A stretch of 64,000 nucleotides of DNA from Magicicada septendecula (Eukaryota > Arthropoda > Insecta > Hemiptera > Cicadidae), in assembly GCA_034769895.1 (NCBI GenBank), contig CM068374.1, positions 356,114,302-356,178,301 of the forward strand. Direction: 5' to 3'. Under the pieces are notes generated by a model. It searched no databases. It saw only the letters and a list, made by a program, of their open reading frames with translations, and was not told the origin of the DNA. Shown here in pieces: positions 10,571 to 22,699 of the stretch (positions are counted from its first letter, which is position 1; each line of letters starts with the position of its first letter). The translations under genes were made by a program, and so were the position numbers.

Positions 10571-11974
10571 TTTTAAAAATAAAAAGGAATGCGAGTGTAC
10601 AGATAGGGAAACCCTTAGTAATTAACCCAGCATAGACATGCGCTAACTAGAATTAACTTGAATACCGATCCAAACTTTCATTATTTAGTAATGCATCTTG
10701 CAAATCTATGTAATTCTCAGCTCTTAACTTAGTTTGGTGAGTACGGATGTATATAAGCCTTTCCGTCTCTAACTTAGCATACATATCAACAATATATTGA
10801 TTCAGAAGCTGTTTGTAATAAATTAAATGATTGTGCTCATCTTTTCTCATCATGAGTCTGTAAGAATAAAATTGTAGAGCTGAAACTTTCTTAATAGTTT
10901 GTAACCCAGTCTAAGGATCAACTAACTTTAATGTAAAATGATAACCATCTTCTCCTCTGTAAACATTAAAGGGTACTGTAAAGCATCATAAGCCGATGTG
11001 TTTCTGCAATTCGATGTAGCGTATGATCCCTTGCACGGATTATTATATCGCGTTTATTGCATTCCTGGTTAACTAAAACTACTGCCACCTCATTAGTTGT
11101 CGGTGCATTGTAGCGACCCCTGTGCTCTTCATTATTTTCTTTTCGATCCGCATGAATCACAATATTGTACTGATTATTATTCGCAGATGTAACGCACTTT
11201 TCAGTTCACTAACATATAGGTTGATTGCGTGAAGTAAATTTTGAAGTTCTGTTACTAATGTTTTATCCAAGTTACGAATATGATCCATTCTTGTTTCAGC
11301 TTGCTATAAATAATCAGCTATGAAATACACCTGTAGAAATTTTGGTACTTTGTTTTGTGTGGGGAGTAATGATCCCATGAGGTGATATACTTGCCTTGAA
11401 TTTTGAAAGTAGGCATGAAGCTCCCTTCGACTATTTCATTGGCTCCAAATGATGTAATTGAAAAGCTGAATTGTACGATCTTAATGTATTCAAAAAATTT
11501 TTCGATAAAAGATATTCTCCATTTAATAATGATTTTATCAGGGTTTTATTCTGGAGGAGGAAGTATGGGATCTAATCGCACTTTTCCTGCAGAGCAACAT
11601 AATCCATGTGATTCATTTTTCCACTTTAAAGCTTTGCAATGAGGGCAAACCATACTCGGTAACCCGATATCTGTTTCATTCGCATAGTTAATAACTGGAT
11701 TATAATTGAAACCACTATTTAATTTTGCATTCCATCGTAAAGTAGGACCTCGTGATCTGAGAGTTGCTTGCCTGTGTCTTTGTGCTGCTAATCTATTTTC
11801 ACGAATCGTAGGACTTTCGACCCATGAGACTTCTTCTAATCCAGATCTTTCTGAAGAGTTTCCAGGAGCTGATTGCATTTCGACTCCTTCGACGTCATTT
11901 TCAGATGCTCTAAGACGCCTCTTTCTTTCCGCAGCAGCAGTAGATCTTCCTAAACATGATCGTCTTTTTGGCAT
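10570..11974 (-). pseudogene. Helitron Rep/helicase N-terminal region, decayed
   Basis: The minus-strand frame from MPKRRSCLG (11974) is open for 142 codons and carries ENRLAAQRHRQA and the signature CPHCKALKWKNESHGLCC, the zinc-binding block at the start of Helitron Rep-helicase proteins. After a stop the homology continues in changing frames: SFGANEIV with FMPTFKIQG (about 11420), YHLMGSLLP (11385), RNLDKTLVTELQNL (11270), NAPTTNEVAVVLVNQ and RDIIIRARDHTLHRIAETHR (11110-11010), then FYSYRLMMRKDEHNHL and YVDMYAKLETER-like text (10860-10760). It fades before the HUH nuclease motif. The protein would cut and pass single strands in rolling-circle transposition; this copy is dead. Confidence 0.8.
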
Positions 11975-12630
11975 TGCAAAGCTAAAAAAAGTGGAAATGT
12001 ATTTATTTTATCTATACTAATAAATCTCTAGGGGGCAATTAATAATTTATACAATACATATTGCACGTATTACCGATAACGGACAATTAACAAAAAAAGG
12101 CACTGATACTACATCACTGACGCTCATCGCATAATTGTCGATGAAGTAGGTTAAGTATAATTCTCGACAATTAATTATTCCTACTGCACATACGCCTACT
12201 GAATATTCAAATGTCGAAGAGTATGGTTTGTCAGAATCAACGTGTACTATATAATCAGTGTTACAATATATTCAAACAATGAATTATTGTATTGTTTATA
12301 TGAATTCCATATGCTGATAAGAATTCCGTATCCCTACTAAAATGTAAATATTCAAATGGACTAACTGATATCAGTATACTTATGTATACACTATTTGTAT
12401 TATTCTATACGAATAAACATTTCATCTAATTGTGTTACTGCATGTTTGTAAATATCTACTAAATTAGGGCCTATCAAATTTTGATTTTACGTATCGAGGA
12501 AACATGAATGATGGATCTATTGCTTTGCACTTTTTGGATATTCATAACTTACAATATAAGAATATTATTAATATAGATGTACCATTAGGAATATACCAAC
12601 TCAACAGTTACCACAACAATCATATACAAA

Positions 12631-12855
12631 TATTCGCGATCGAAGCCGCGGGTTTAAAAAAATGAGTTTTTTTGCAATAACTTCGGTTCTTTTTAACCTA
12701 TCGTTATTCGCGATCGAAGCCGCGGGTTTAAACAAATGAGTTTTTTGCAATAACTTCGGTTCTTTTTAACCTATCATTATTCACGATCGAAGCCCCAGGT
12801 TTAAACAAATGAGTTTTTTTTGCAATATCTTTGGTTCTTTTTAACCTATCGTTAT
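12631..12855. repeat. Tandem repeat, three units of 73-74 bp
   Basis: Units start at 12631, 12705 and 12778, each with CGATCGAAGC near the start, GGTTTAAA, a T-run and TTCGGTTCTTTTTAACCTAT. The first two differ at a few positions; the third is more diverged. They lie in the non-coding 5' part of the Helitron relic. Confidence 0.85.
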
Positions 12856-13656
12856 CAAATAAAGTGGAAAACCTTCCGTTGGATACCTGCTATCAGCGTG
12901 CAAAGTTTCATTGAAATCGGTTCAGTAGATTCTGAGATTACCGCAGACAAACGTAGACCCCCACCCCCCAGAGATAAAATATAGTGTATATCTCAGTACA
13001 GTACATTTTTAAAGGTAAGTAAAAGCATTAAGATTTTTTGAAAGATAAACCAGTTTTCTAAAAATTTATTTGCTTTCATTTTTGCTAATCAGTTTGATTC
13101 TAAATTTAATGCATTGTGGGAACACAAGTATTTTGTAACTTTTCAAAAGGCTTGGCAATGCTCATTGTTGCTAAGTAGTATTACGTTAGCACTTATATTG
13201 GAAGGTACTTGAATATGTGTGAAGTAAATTACTTGATTACCATATACTATTACTGTGGTGCTACATACCATGTAGTCGTCTTTTTCATCAACTGGTTTCC
13301 TCCAGTAAACCGCTAATTCACTTGTATTCTCTGTGATTCTCTGCTTCCAAGTTTCTCTTGATCTGCTTCTTTGTCTTTCATGAATTTGCCCTGTAATGTC
13401 CTCTTAGGATTTCTATATGCCTTTCCCTGTAGAATCCTCTTAGGGAAGTATGAAGGGTGTGGCCTCACATTCACTCTCTAAGAAGAAAAGAAAGAACATG
13501 GGTGAGTGAAGAGGGGGTGCTAAGTTCTTAGTTTAAATTATTTTTATTTTGTTCTTAAACTCTGTGCTTTTTTTAATATCAGCATGAATTTGTATTTACT
13601 TACTCAAATACCAACAGCACGTAACAATGTTATTGTTTCCAATGGCTCAATTTGGC

Positions 13657-14260
13657 TCACGCCATTCTTGATCTAGCTTCCCAATAAAGACCAGGTAGAT
13701 CTTTTATATTCTGTCTTTCTTTATCCAGTTGTTTGCAGACCAGGAGGTGGTGCTTGTCCATTTTGTTTCCAGAGCATTCGCAAAGATTGCACATCCCAGA
13801 AGGGAGGATGTTGATCCTGTTGAGGTGCCCTGCTAAGCAGTTGTGTCCTGTGGCCATGGAGAAATTGGCAACCGATGATCTTGGAAGTTCTTTGTTCTCA
13901 GTGTAGAGACTAGATATATTTTCATATAGCTTGTCTTTCAGGTCTTCTTTGGTTCTGTGATGGAAGGAAGTCTGGCAATGCTTTTTAAGTTGTTTAATCC
14001 TTCTATCTATTGTACTAAATCTTGAAGGTTTCTGTTTTATAGAGGTGCCCTTTTTAGCTAACTCATCCGCTGCTTCATTGTCCATCAGTCCTCTAAGTGA
14101 CAGCACCTACTGTATTACCACTCTGCAAATATCATTTTTAACTGTTTTGTACTGATCTCTGATGGACTATATTATGATGTTCTTGGATGAGTTGTTGCAT
14201 TATTTGCAAAGGCCTGTATAGCTGATTTTGGCACCTAACAATGTTATAACTAGTAAAACA
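13657..14260 (-). pseudogene. RNase H and C-terminal zinc-finger region of a Jockey/I-type LINE
   Basis: Reading from about 14235 the minus strand gives SAIQAFANNATTHP (RNase H, frame 1). After a frame change and a stop in place of the usual tryptophan it reads LSLRGLMDNEAADELAKKGT, the C-terminal RNase H block. The last part reads SVANFSMATGHNCLAGHLNRI and CNLCECSGNKMDKHHLLVC, the tail with a CCHC-like cluster found at the end of ORF2 in Jockey- and I-group non-LTR elements. The open part is 149 codons and ends at 13657. Downstream to about 13450 is probably its 3' UTR. RT and endonuclease are absent, as in 5'-truncated LINE insertions. Confidence 0.75.
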
Positions 14261-14269
14261 AGTATTGAA

Positions 14270-15536
14270 GTCATGTCTTTCAGTGAACAAGAACTTAAAC
14301 AATAAGGCAGTTGTGAGGCATGAAACACATGATTTTATCGTATTTGGTATATATTGAAAGTGGAAGATAATAATTGAGACCTGAATAATATATTGGAAAC
14401 ATTTCGTTTGTTAGTATTCTTTTTCTTATAGTTTTACTAACTGTATACTAAGGCAAAGTAAAAAAAAAAAAATTAGTTCGTTAAAGTAGTTCTGCTAACG
14501 TTATTTGCCTTGTATAATACAATAAATTTAAATGAAATATTAAATTTGTATGTATAATCTGTCAGTACTGTGTATGTCCCTTTATTTACAATAACCAACA
14601 GAACTTTGCCTGTGTCGTGTGGCACAAGTTGACATTTGATGCAACACACCATCTAATCACTCTTTATTCATATCCTACCATTGTCTTTGTGCGTGTGTAT
14701 TAGCAGTGCCTAGAGATTAAGACATGTTTTGTAAGTACGAGTGTGGATTCAAATAAAATAAGTAAATAAAAATTATTAAAGGGAAAGTGGGAAGATGTTG
14801 TAAAATCTTTGTACAATATGTCTTGTGATGAATAACATTAAATAATAAAGAAACATCATTCTAATTAATAAATTAATGTGTTTTGGGAATTGTATTGCAA
14901 GCTAACTAGATCAAATTTAGCCTGCATTCACTTTGATAAGAGTACCTTAACTGTAATACTTAACAACGGTGTCATCTAGAATGTGAGGAGTGAGTTCAGG
15001 AGGCCATTGTCCGGTTTTAGGACGGATATATGGCAAGGCTTACAGGGGTCACAGCTAGGTTTGTAACTGGTCCTATGGCTGCCCTTACAACAACCCATTG
15101 TGTCTTACAGAATCTAGGCCTGCATTATATGACTGGGCCGTTTCAACCTTTGTTGTTTAGCAAATTCTGATATCAGGTATCCTAATAATTCATGATTGAA
15201 TTTGATTTATTATAGAGTCCATTACTGTTCAGCAGTCCTAATATTCTTCAAAGTATTTGCCTGTCAAAGATTTCTACAATTTCCATGATATCTTAGTTAG
15301 TACCCCTATTTCAGGCCTGTAGCCAAAATCTGGCCTTATAATAGTTTTATGTAGGTTGCTCTCAGTGTGTTTTTTCTGTCACGCATCTTTTGTTTGAAAA
15401 TTTGCAATATGACATTGACACGGTTTATAGTATAATTATAAAAAAAGCGTAGTATTTTAAAAATTTGTGTCTTTTACAAATAGAAAATTTGTTGCATAAA
15501 TATTCATGAATTTTCAATATACCATTACACTTTCAG
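14270..15536 (+). other. Non-coding, probably intron of the zinc-finger gene
   Basis: Apart from the weak LINE fragment nothing coding is recognised. The stretch ends in a T/C-containing tract and TTTCAG, a splice acceptor. Confidence 0.4.
15033..15139 (+). pseudogene. Possible LINE ORF2 fragment
   Basis: A short plus-strand frame reads ARLTGVTARFVTGPMAALTT followed by LQNLGLHY. The pattern resembles the stretch after the RT domain of Jockey/R1 LINEs in which the chain reads ITGAMRTTPTAAL. It has no flanking support on either side and is offered only as a weak relic. Confidence 0.35.
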
Positions 15537-15663
15537 GTTTTACAGAAAGGACCATTTACGAAAACACACCCGTAGTCATATTGCTCGACGAGTCAAAGCA
15601 GAACTTAGCCAGCATGTACCAACCAACCAGCAGTCAAGTGGTGACAGAGATCCGTTATCCTGA
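15537..15663 (+). CDS. Terminal coding exon of a C2H2 zinc-finger protein
   Basis: A splice acceptor (ACACTTTCAG at 15527-15536) opens into a frame of 41 codons plus TGA at 15661. It starts FYRKDHLRKHTRSHIARRV, which is the second half of a classic C2H2 finger: F, five residues, L, two, H, three, H. The finger's two cysteines must therefore be in an upstream exon outside this stretch. The single G before the first Phe shows the intron splits a codon after its second base. After the finger comes a short polar tail. Such split last fingers are common where BTB-zinc-finger genes swap alternative 3' exons (Broad, Fruitless and Lola style), but the gene cannot be named from this. The ATG-started frame over the same place is a shadow. 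Composition is GC-richer than the surroundings. Confidence 0.7.
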
Positions 15664-16690
15664 GGAGGGGCTTCTGGGGGCCACGACGCTCCCAATGGTT
15701 CTGGATTCGCTCCAGATTTGATGGCATTCGTGTCCGCAGCACGCGATGCATTTTAAATGAAAAGCGAGCAGTGATGGAAAGTCAGCAATACTTAATGAAT
15801 ATTTTAGTCAGGTACTCGTACTTCCCTTTTCCACCAATAGGTGTAGCGTTTAAGTTTTGTTACCTTTTTAAGTATTTTGTACACTCAGGGTGAAATTTAC
15901 ATTTTGATAAAGCGTAAAAAGCCTGTGATTGTCACTGTACATGTTGTTTGTTTGTTTAATTGGAAACTTAATGAGAACGTGCTTAGATTTGTAGTTCTTT
16001 TGTACGTAGACTGTAATACATTTCTGTAGCACTTCTTTGTAATTATAATTACCAAAGTAGTTGTATTATTTTACTGTAATTGTGTTAATGAGTTAGAGTT
16101 GTCATACTGAAGATGTCTATTTGAAATACTGTCATAGACAATCAGCATTTTTTTTTTATGTAAAACATACGTTATGATCAAAATTTTTAAAATGCAGTAA
16201 ACACATCAGAAACTGTGGAGGCACACAATTTACATATAAATTGTGTGCGCGCACACACACACACACATACACACACACACACACAACACGCGGATGCACA
16301 CACACTTGAGTGATTTTGTTACATTAATGTCATACATGTGTTTTTATACTAAAAAAAAGACATTAGCACATGTTCCAAATTAAACTACACATTATTTGGG
16401 TTTGCAAACCAGCTCAGAAAAATCTAGCTTTGAAGAAACGCAAGTGAGTAATACTATTACACTAGTTTAAACATGAAATATTTTGGGTATTTTAATATTT
16501 TAGCTAGCAGTTTCAGGCAAGTTCAGTTGAGATGAACGTGACAGGAGATTTCCTGCCAGTTTGCAGTATTTATTTTTGGAGGGAGGGGGGTTAGGGTTAG
16601 ATACATTCTTGACATATTTGTCGTTAAGAAGAGGACTCTAGGGTTAATTTTTCTACAACAATCAATTATGGAAAAATAAAGTTTGTTTTA
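15664..16690 (+). other. Probable 3' UTR of the zinc-finger gene
   Basis: AT-rich sequence follows the stop without other coding signal. Candidate poly(A) signals AATAAA lie at 16675 and 17116. The stretch holds a perfect 12-bp hairpin (16221-16248) followed by (CA)n. Confidence 0.4.
16221..16248. repeat. Perfect hairpin next to (CA)n
   Basis: GCACACAATTTA and its exact complement TAAATTGTGTGC flank a four-base loop, CATA. A CA microsatellite interrupted once follows to about 16284. Confidence 0.85.
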
Positions 16691-16699
16691 TCATTTTGT

Positions 16700-19600
16700 T
16701 CATAATTTGTACTCTACAAAATTTTTGTTTATATTTATATGGATTGATTTATATTAATTACTAATTCTCCGTTAGGCTGTGTCATCAGTTCTGCTGTTTG
16801 TACAGGTTACTGTTTGTTTCCCACAAATTCAAGCAGTTGTTTTTGGGTTCCACAAACCCAAGCACTGATGCTGAACTGTAATGTTATAATTGTGTAGAAG
16901 AATAGTTACTTTATAATATTAGATAGTCGTTTTCCTTGCTAATTGTAGTGGGTCACACACATTATTTTTGTAACACTTTATTTCATGTTTACTGGCTTTG
17001 GTTGACTATTACAATACCATTATGGTAGTATTGTATTTGATTTATTTGTAAAAAAATATGATTTTTATTATACTTTCTATGTGTGTTACAGTGAAAGCAG
17101 CTATTAATTGTAACAATAAATGTATTGTGCTGCTATTCACGCATAAATGCTTTTACAAAGTCAGGGCTGGACTAACAAATCTTTTTTTGATGTACGTGTG
17201 CGGACGTGGTAGCTGAAGATGAGTGTGAGTTCTGTTCACACCTTGATTTAACAAATATTTAACATTTATTACTACCATGTTCCATAAGGAAATGGAAGTA
17301 TGGTGATGGCAAAAAAAAAAATCGTGTTCGAGATAACGACTGATTATGATTGTACTACCCTCAAAACATGAAGAAAAGTCATTTTCCAAAAAGTGTCTGT
17401 ATAGAATTTTTTCTATGGCGAACGATAACTGCCACAAATTCAAACAGAATCAAATAATGTTTTGCATGTGTGCCGGAATTGTAGAGGACTCAAGGCCTAT
17501 TGATTTTTGTAAAGATTGGTTAAGGGGAAGTAGTAGTTTACTTGCACCGTTTTATGTTTAACAAGAGTAATGTACTTAATTTTGATAAATAAAGTATCCT
17601 GAAAAGAAGGTCATAATAATCCACTGTAGAAAGGAAATGAAATATCTATAAATGAAAAGGGTAGTTGAAGGGGGAGGAGGTAATTTTTTATAAATGAAAT
17701 GACAGTTGAAGGCAAGGGGATAATTTGTTATATTTATGTGTACTACTTTATCGGCAACAAAGAAGTAGTTTGTTGTTAAAATTTCTTCCTGGGGTGTTTG
17801 GCCATGGTCCAATGTTTTCTGCAAAACCAGACGTTTCACCAGTGCCATTGACTGCCATTATCAGTGAAAATCAAGTGCGCTAACGTGAGGTGGTATACAT
17901 TAGTGACCACAGTACTGTGGTTAAGGCTGAAGAAAGAAGTAGTTTCTATCGAAATATTTCATTTTGAAAATGATTTTAAATATAAATCTTAGAACATGGA
18001 AGTCATGTAGGGTTCTCCATACTGATTTTCTTTAGGTGGCATTTATCTTTCTGTTGTAATGTAGTATGTTCACAAATTTAACTTATTCCATTTCTTTTTA
18101 TTCAGATCTAAATATTTTGTCCCTAAAAGACTACATTTGATTGCCTTATGTACTGTTTTTGATAACAGACAATGTACTGCGCCCAACCCACCAAAGAATT
18201 CCCCCCACTTATTAGTATAGCATACATAGAGAGGAGAGAGGGAAGACAGTACGTGATAACAGTTCTGCATCTCACCCATACACTACGTTCTCTCTGTGTC
18301 TCTGTCATAAACACGATTCCAGTGTTCTCGTTAGCCTTGTTGCACCCTATGTTCACACTATGGAACACTTTACAAGACTGTTGTATGCATGTGCAAAATG
18401 AATGAAAATTTTGTTAGCCTCGCAATGAGGTGTTTGTCCCACAGCGCATCTGTAAACAATTGTTCAAAATTAGGTCAGACACCTCTACACTTATGAGGGT
18501 AGATGGATGCTCATTTAATGGTTGGTTTGATCTTATGTTTATGAAAAAATGTAATCCTTGGTTTGTAGAAGAAGTAAATCGTTACTCCCACTTATCTGTG
18601 TGAGACAGAGAAACTAAAAAGGCCAACTAAAATTATACAAGAAGTGTAAAGCTGCCATGCTAATGATGGTGCTTGATTGAAGTCTTTATTAACACAAGAA
18701 ACTCATGTTTAACCAACTACCAATATGTACTTAGTATCTGTCAGAAGCTATAACATACTCTTTTACTAACTGATTTATCTTTTTGTGCATGAACAAGAAA
18801 TGTGCATTTACTTGGGATAAATTTTGAAGTGAAAACGTAATTAACCTTTTGTATTTTATGGCCATTTAATCTCATTTTTTTGCATGTGAAAATTTTAAAA
18901 TTCATTATCAGTTATGCTAAACAATAACACAACTTTGTATTGTGACTTCTACAGCAGTGTGCAAATTAATCTGAACACGAGAGAATTTTTCTTTTACTTG
19001 TGCATTGGTTTTTTTTTTCTTAAATAATATGAATTATATTCATTGTTTATCTACAAATTTGGTTACAATAAATAGAGTGATAGGTAAATTTATTTAATAT
19101 TATATTTTCTAATTTTTTTACTTTGTGTAGTGCTCTTATAATGGTGTTTGAAACTAGAAGATCGTCCAGTATATTTTGTCTGTGAAGACAAATATATTCA
19201 GAATCTGTTGTCAGCTATCAATCATATTTTAATATTTTAAAAATCTTTTTTTTTTGGCTGAAATAAAAATAGAAAATTATATAAGGACAGATGGGGCATA
19301 AATTTTGCTGCATTGCAGTGCATTCCAAGTTTTGCTGGAAAAATTTGCTTCAACTTTGCTGATATGCGTTCTTTGCTAACAATATTCACAAATTATTTTA
19401 TGAAGTTTGGAGATGTGTCCACACAGCATCAGTGTGTCCAGAATGTTCATAATTTTCAATGGATGATATGCCACTTTTGAAATGCGTAAACCACTAGTAG
19501 GTTTCAATCTGGACAATTGCTTCACTACTAAAAACTTGTTTCAATATTTGGTGTGTATCTGCTGCTGTTTTCTCAAATTTAAAATGGAGTTTAACACACC

Positions 19601-20590
19601 TCATTCAAGTCAGTCGTGAAATGCCACAAACATAACCTCACAAGAACACACAATATTCTTAAGCATATGCAATAAACAAACTATGTGGCGTTTGTGTCAT
19701 ATGGTTGTGTACAAGGTCGGTAATGGTATAGGATGGAGTCAGTTTTGGATTTGCGACTTACTGTGCATTATCGTAGTTGTTATTGGAACTTGTGGTTTAG
19801 TGTAAAGTGAGTGTTGTGTTCGGACACCTGTAATTAGTGATTTGTGTTGATTTAGATGAATATCTGTTAAGTTGTTTTGTTTATTTAATTTGCCGTTATT
19901 AATTTAAGTTGTAGGTAACTGTTTCTCCAATGTTCAGTTATTTGAAGGCCACTGTTTTAACACATGATCTGTGTGACAGGTAACAGGTGGTGTTCGGAAG
20001 TGCATTGCTAGACCCTTCATCATTGAAAAGAACAAGAGAAATTTAGTTTTGTTTGTGTCTAGCAATTTGTAAGAGCGGGTACCAGTCACATGATTGAAGC
20101 TGTCCAAACACTATTACTACAAACAGGGGAATGACAGGATGAGAAATGTCAAGAGGAAAGAGAAGAAGCGGAGGAATGACAAAAATTGTGCTGCTTGAAT
20201 CGGAGGAATGACAGAATGAGAAACTTAAGCAAAAGATCATAAAACATTAATACAGGAGCTAAAGGAAATGCAAGAAAGAGCATACTAGTTCAGAGTTGGG
20301 CCTCATACATCGTGGCATCAGCGAAGTGTGACATCAATCAAGAGGTAAGAATAGTGGAAATATAAAAATCAATTACATTCGAAATTTCTGACACAGAAGA
20401 AACAATGTCAAACAAAAGAGTTCTCATTGAAGAAGCCATGGCAACAAAAATGTCTGCAGTATTATGGTCTAATGTTGTCAACATTAGAAAAACTATTCAA
20501 AATTAAGTCAAATGATTTATGGAAGTACACCCATACTTTTCGAAACAAATTGTTGAACAGCCTGTATCAGTATAAAAACAGAGAAATGCA
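16700..20590. other. No gene seen
   Basis: AT-rich DNA without recognisable coding blocks. A plus-strand stretch of about 57 codons without stop (18432-18602) and short minus-strand frames near 17.2 and 17.7 kb have no known motif. Confidence 0.5.
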
Positions 20591-21299
20591 GAGATGGTAA
20601 GATAGCAGAGAAAGTGACTTTGCCTGTAGTTGGGCTAGTCCATATCAAGGCTCCAGCATTTAACATCAACACTCACTTTGAAGCCACTGCATGCACAGCT
20701 GTGGACAAAGAAAGAGACTCAATGATGTTGTTTATCGGATACAGCAAAAAGGGCAACAGAAATTCAATATTGTCCACTAAGACTGCTTGGTGAAGCGCTA
20801 CGGCAGATATGACTTGTCAGTTCAGGATGAACAGGCTTAACAGTTTGACGCTGGGCCTTTAACATAATGGTCATTCATCCATGCCAGGCCATTTTTGCAT
20901 ATATTTAAAATGCAGTAGCTTCTAAACTGTATGGTAGAAATATATGGCACCTATATTTTTATGAAGATCCAAGTGTCTTCTTTAAAATGCCATATACTAT
21001 ATCTCATTGTGTTGGTTATTTTCCCTGAAATTACTTTTCAAAAAAGTGATGTTTTTGGAAGAAGAAAAAAATGGCCAAAACACATGTTATTACCAGAAAA
21101 TCAGGGTCATCATCTGTATCATTATAACTACTGTCAGTGTCACTTTCACTTCATTCTCTCTCAGTTTCTTCATATCTTTTATTTGTTGTCAAGAAACACT
21201 TGTCCAACATTTTGACATGTAAGTAGTGTTTAGCCAACTAACATAACTGTTTGTCACACGCTGTATTGTGTCAACTGTATCTACGAAAATGAACGCATA

Positions 21300-21506
21300 T
21301 GCGATCTAGCAGATGATTTGAATACTACAAGGGCTGACATTGTTTCAAAACAGTTCCAAGGACGTCTTTATACAAATGGAAATGTCGTTGGACGTCTTTG
21401 TCGTGCAAAAACACATTTAAACTTCAGGACGTTTATTGACGTCCGTCAGCATTCTCGGAAGTTTTCAAAGGACGTCAATTGACATCCATCGGCATCAAAG
21501 TGTTAA
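21300..21506 (+). mobile_element. Possible piggyBac-type terminal fragment
   Basis: GACGTC-rich subterminal sequence (GGACGTCTTT, GACGTTTATTGACGTCC, GGACGTCAATTGACATCC) ends in ATCGGCATCAAAGTG followed by TTAA at 21503. Such GACGTC motifs inside a TTAA-flanked end are common in piggyBac-like elements. No matching left end was found. Confidence 0.3.
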
Positions 21507-22201
21507 GGAAGGGGGCAGCCTTATATGTAACTTGTGTGACGTGTACAGGCCTTACACATATGACAGCCTGTGTGAGGTGTGCACACACGGAACAATAGTA
21601 ATGTACAACGGACGTGACGGGTACAACATTGACAGTGGTGTAGTACAGAATCTTCCACCTTTTTTCTAGATGCCTTCACCACCATTCAGTTATTCTCAAC
21701 ACAGCCTGGCAAGCAGTAGACTCGTTTCGAATCTTGGCAAGATATAGACGTAGGATTCAGAAGTGGACAGTCAGTCAGTTTTCGATTTGTGATTTAGTGT
21801 GTATCATCAGAGTTGATGTTATTGTGACGCATACATTTTGTATCATTTTGAAGATACTTTTGATAACGATAAATCTGACTACTATTACGATTGTTTTTTC
21901 ATTCTCCTTAATGAACTTTCCTACTGTTACTTTAAGAGTATAAACCATTAAAAAGTCAGGAAGATATTTTGTTGCTATTTGACCGACAGACACTTTATCC
22001 CTCTGATCTTGCCTGTGTGCTAACCACAGTCTTCTCTGCTTTCATAGTCACTTGAGTGCTTGTCGAGCAACCATGGTAGTTAAATATTATGAATTAACGA
22101 GTAATTAGTAGAGTTTGTTCCATTATTAGACGTTTGTCTATACACATGTTGAAATGAGAATGTATTCTAAATTCTTTATGTAACAATAACTTCCTCTACA
22201 C

Positions 22202-22330
22202 AGTGGCGGCCAGTGAGTCCTGAGGATGGGGAGGCTATGAGGCAGTCACCGGAGCCTCGCTCAGTCATAGCACCCCCTCCGCGACACTCGTTATTTCACT
22301 ACTAATTATGGTAGAGCTATCTGATTTTTA
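22202..22330 (+). mobile_element. Possible hAT-type terminal fragment
   Basis: CAGTGGCGGCCAGTGAG at 22202 resembles the CAGTGG starts of hAT-like elements. The block to about 22290 is much more GC-rich than its surroundings. No complementary right end was found. Confidence 0.25.
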
Positions 22331-22582
22331 CAGCACGTCTTATTAGAAATATACTCAATGGTCTTTCTTATTCTCAAAATTGTCAGTAACATCATCATGC
22401 TATGTTGGTCGGCTTTTCTGTTTGGAGAGGATTCCCTTTTCGATTGAAACTTAAGCAATGATGCTGAGACAATCTTGAGTCGTGCGGTTCCTTAAGTAGG
22501 TTTTGATTACCTTAAGACAAGATAAGTTTCTCTCTACGTATGAATAATTATAAGGAAGAATTGTTGCAATAATAGTAAGTAA

Positions 22583-22689
22583 CAGAGGTGGGCTGATATA
22601 CCTGTAACAGGTATTTTGGAACTATATTTTTGTGGAATGGATGTAACAGTTACTGAAAAGTTGAAATACCTGTTATTAGCCCACCTTTA
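22583..22689. mobile_element. 107-bp hAT-type MITE with 8-bp target duplication
   Basis: The element runs from CAGAGGTGGGC to GCCCACCTTTA, with further complementary sequence inside (ACCTGTAACAGGTATTT against AAATACCTGTTATT). It is flanked by GTAAGTAA at 22575-22582 and again at 22690-22697. An 8-bp duplication and CAGAGGTGGGC ends are hallmarks of hAT transposons. It has no coding capacity and would be moved by a transposase made elsewhere. Confidence 0.8.
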
Positions 22690-22699
22690 GTAAGTAACT

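Larger units (their letters stand above)
10570..13000 (-). mobile_element. Helitron relic, 5' end to Rep N-terminal region
   Basis: The coding relic of a Helitron Rep/helicase (11974 to about 10570) is preceded, on the minus strand, by about 1 kb of non-coding DNA. That stretch has a 74-bp tandem repeat and near 12900-12995 a motif (GTAATCTCAGAATCTACTGAACCGATTT in two parts, read on the minus strand) of the kind found near the 5' ends of insect Helitrons. The element thus probably starts near 12990. The HUH nuclease, helicase domain and 3' hairpin are absent. Confidence 0.6.

Noticed and set aside
16107..16135. CTGAAGA followed by GAAA as a hammerhead
   Set aside because: No stem II can form between the two core parts.
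17928..17975. CTGAAGA followed by GAAA as a hammerhead
   Set aside because: The possible AGAA/TTCT stem is not adjacent to the core and no stem III or stem I pairs.
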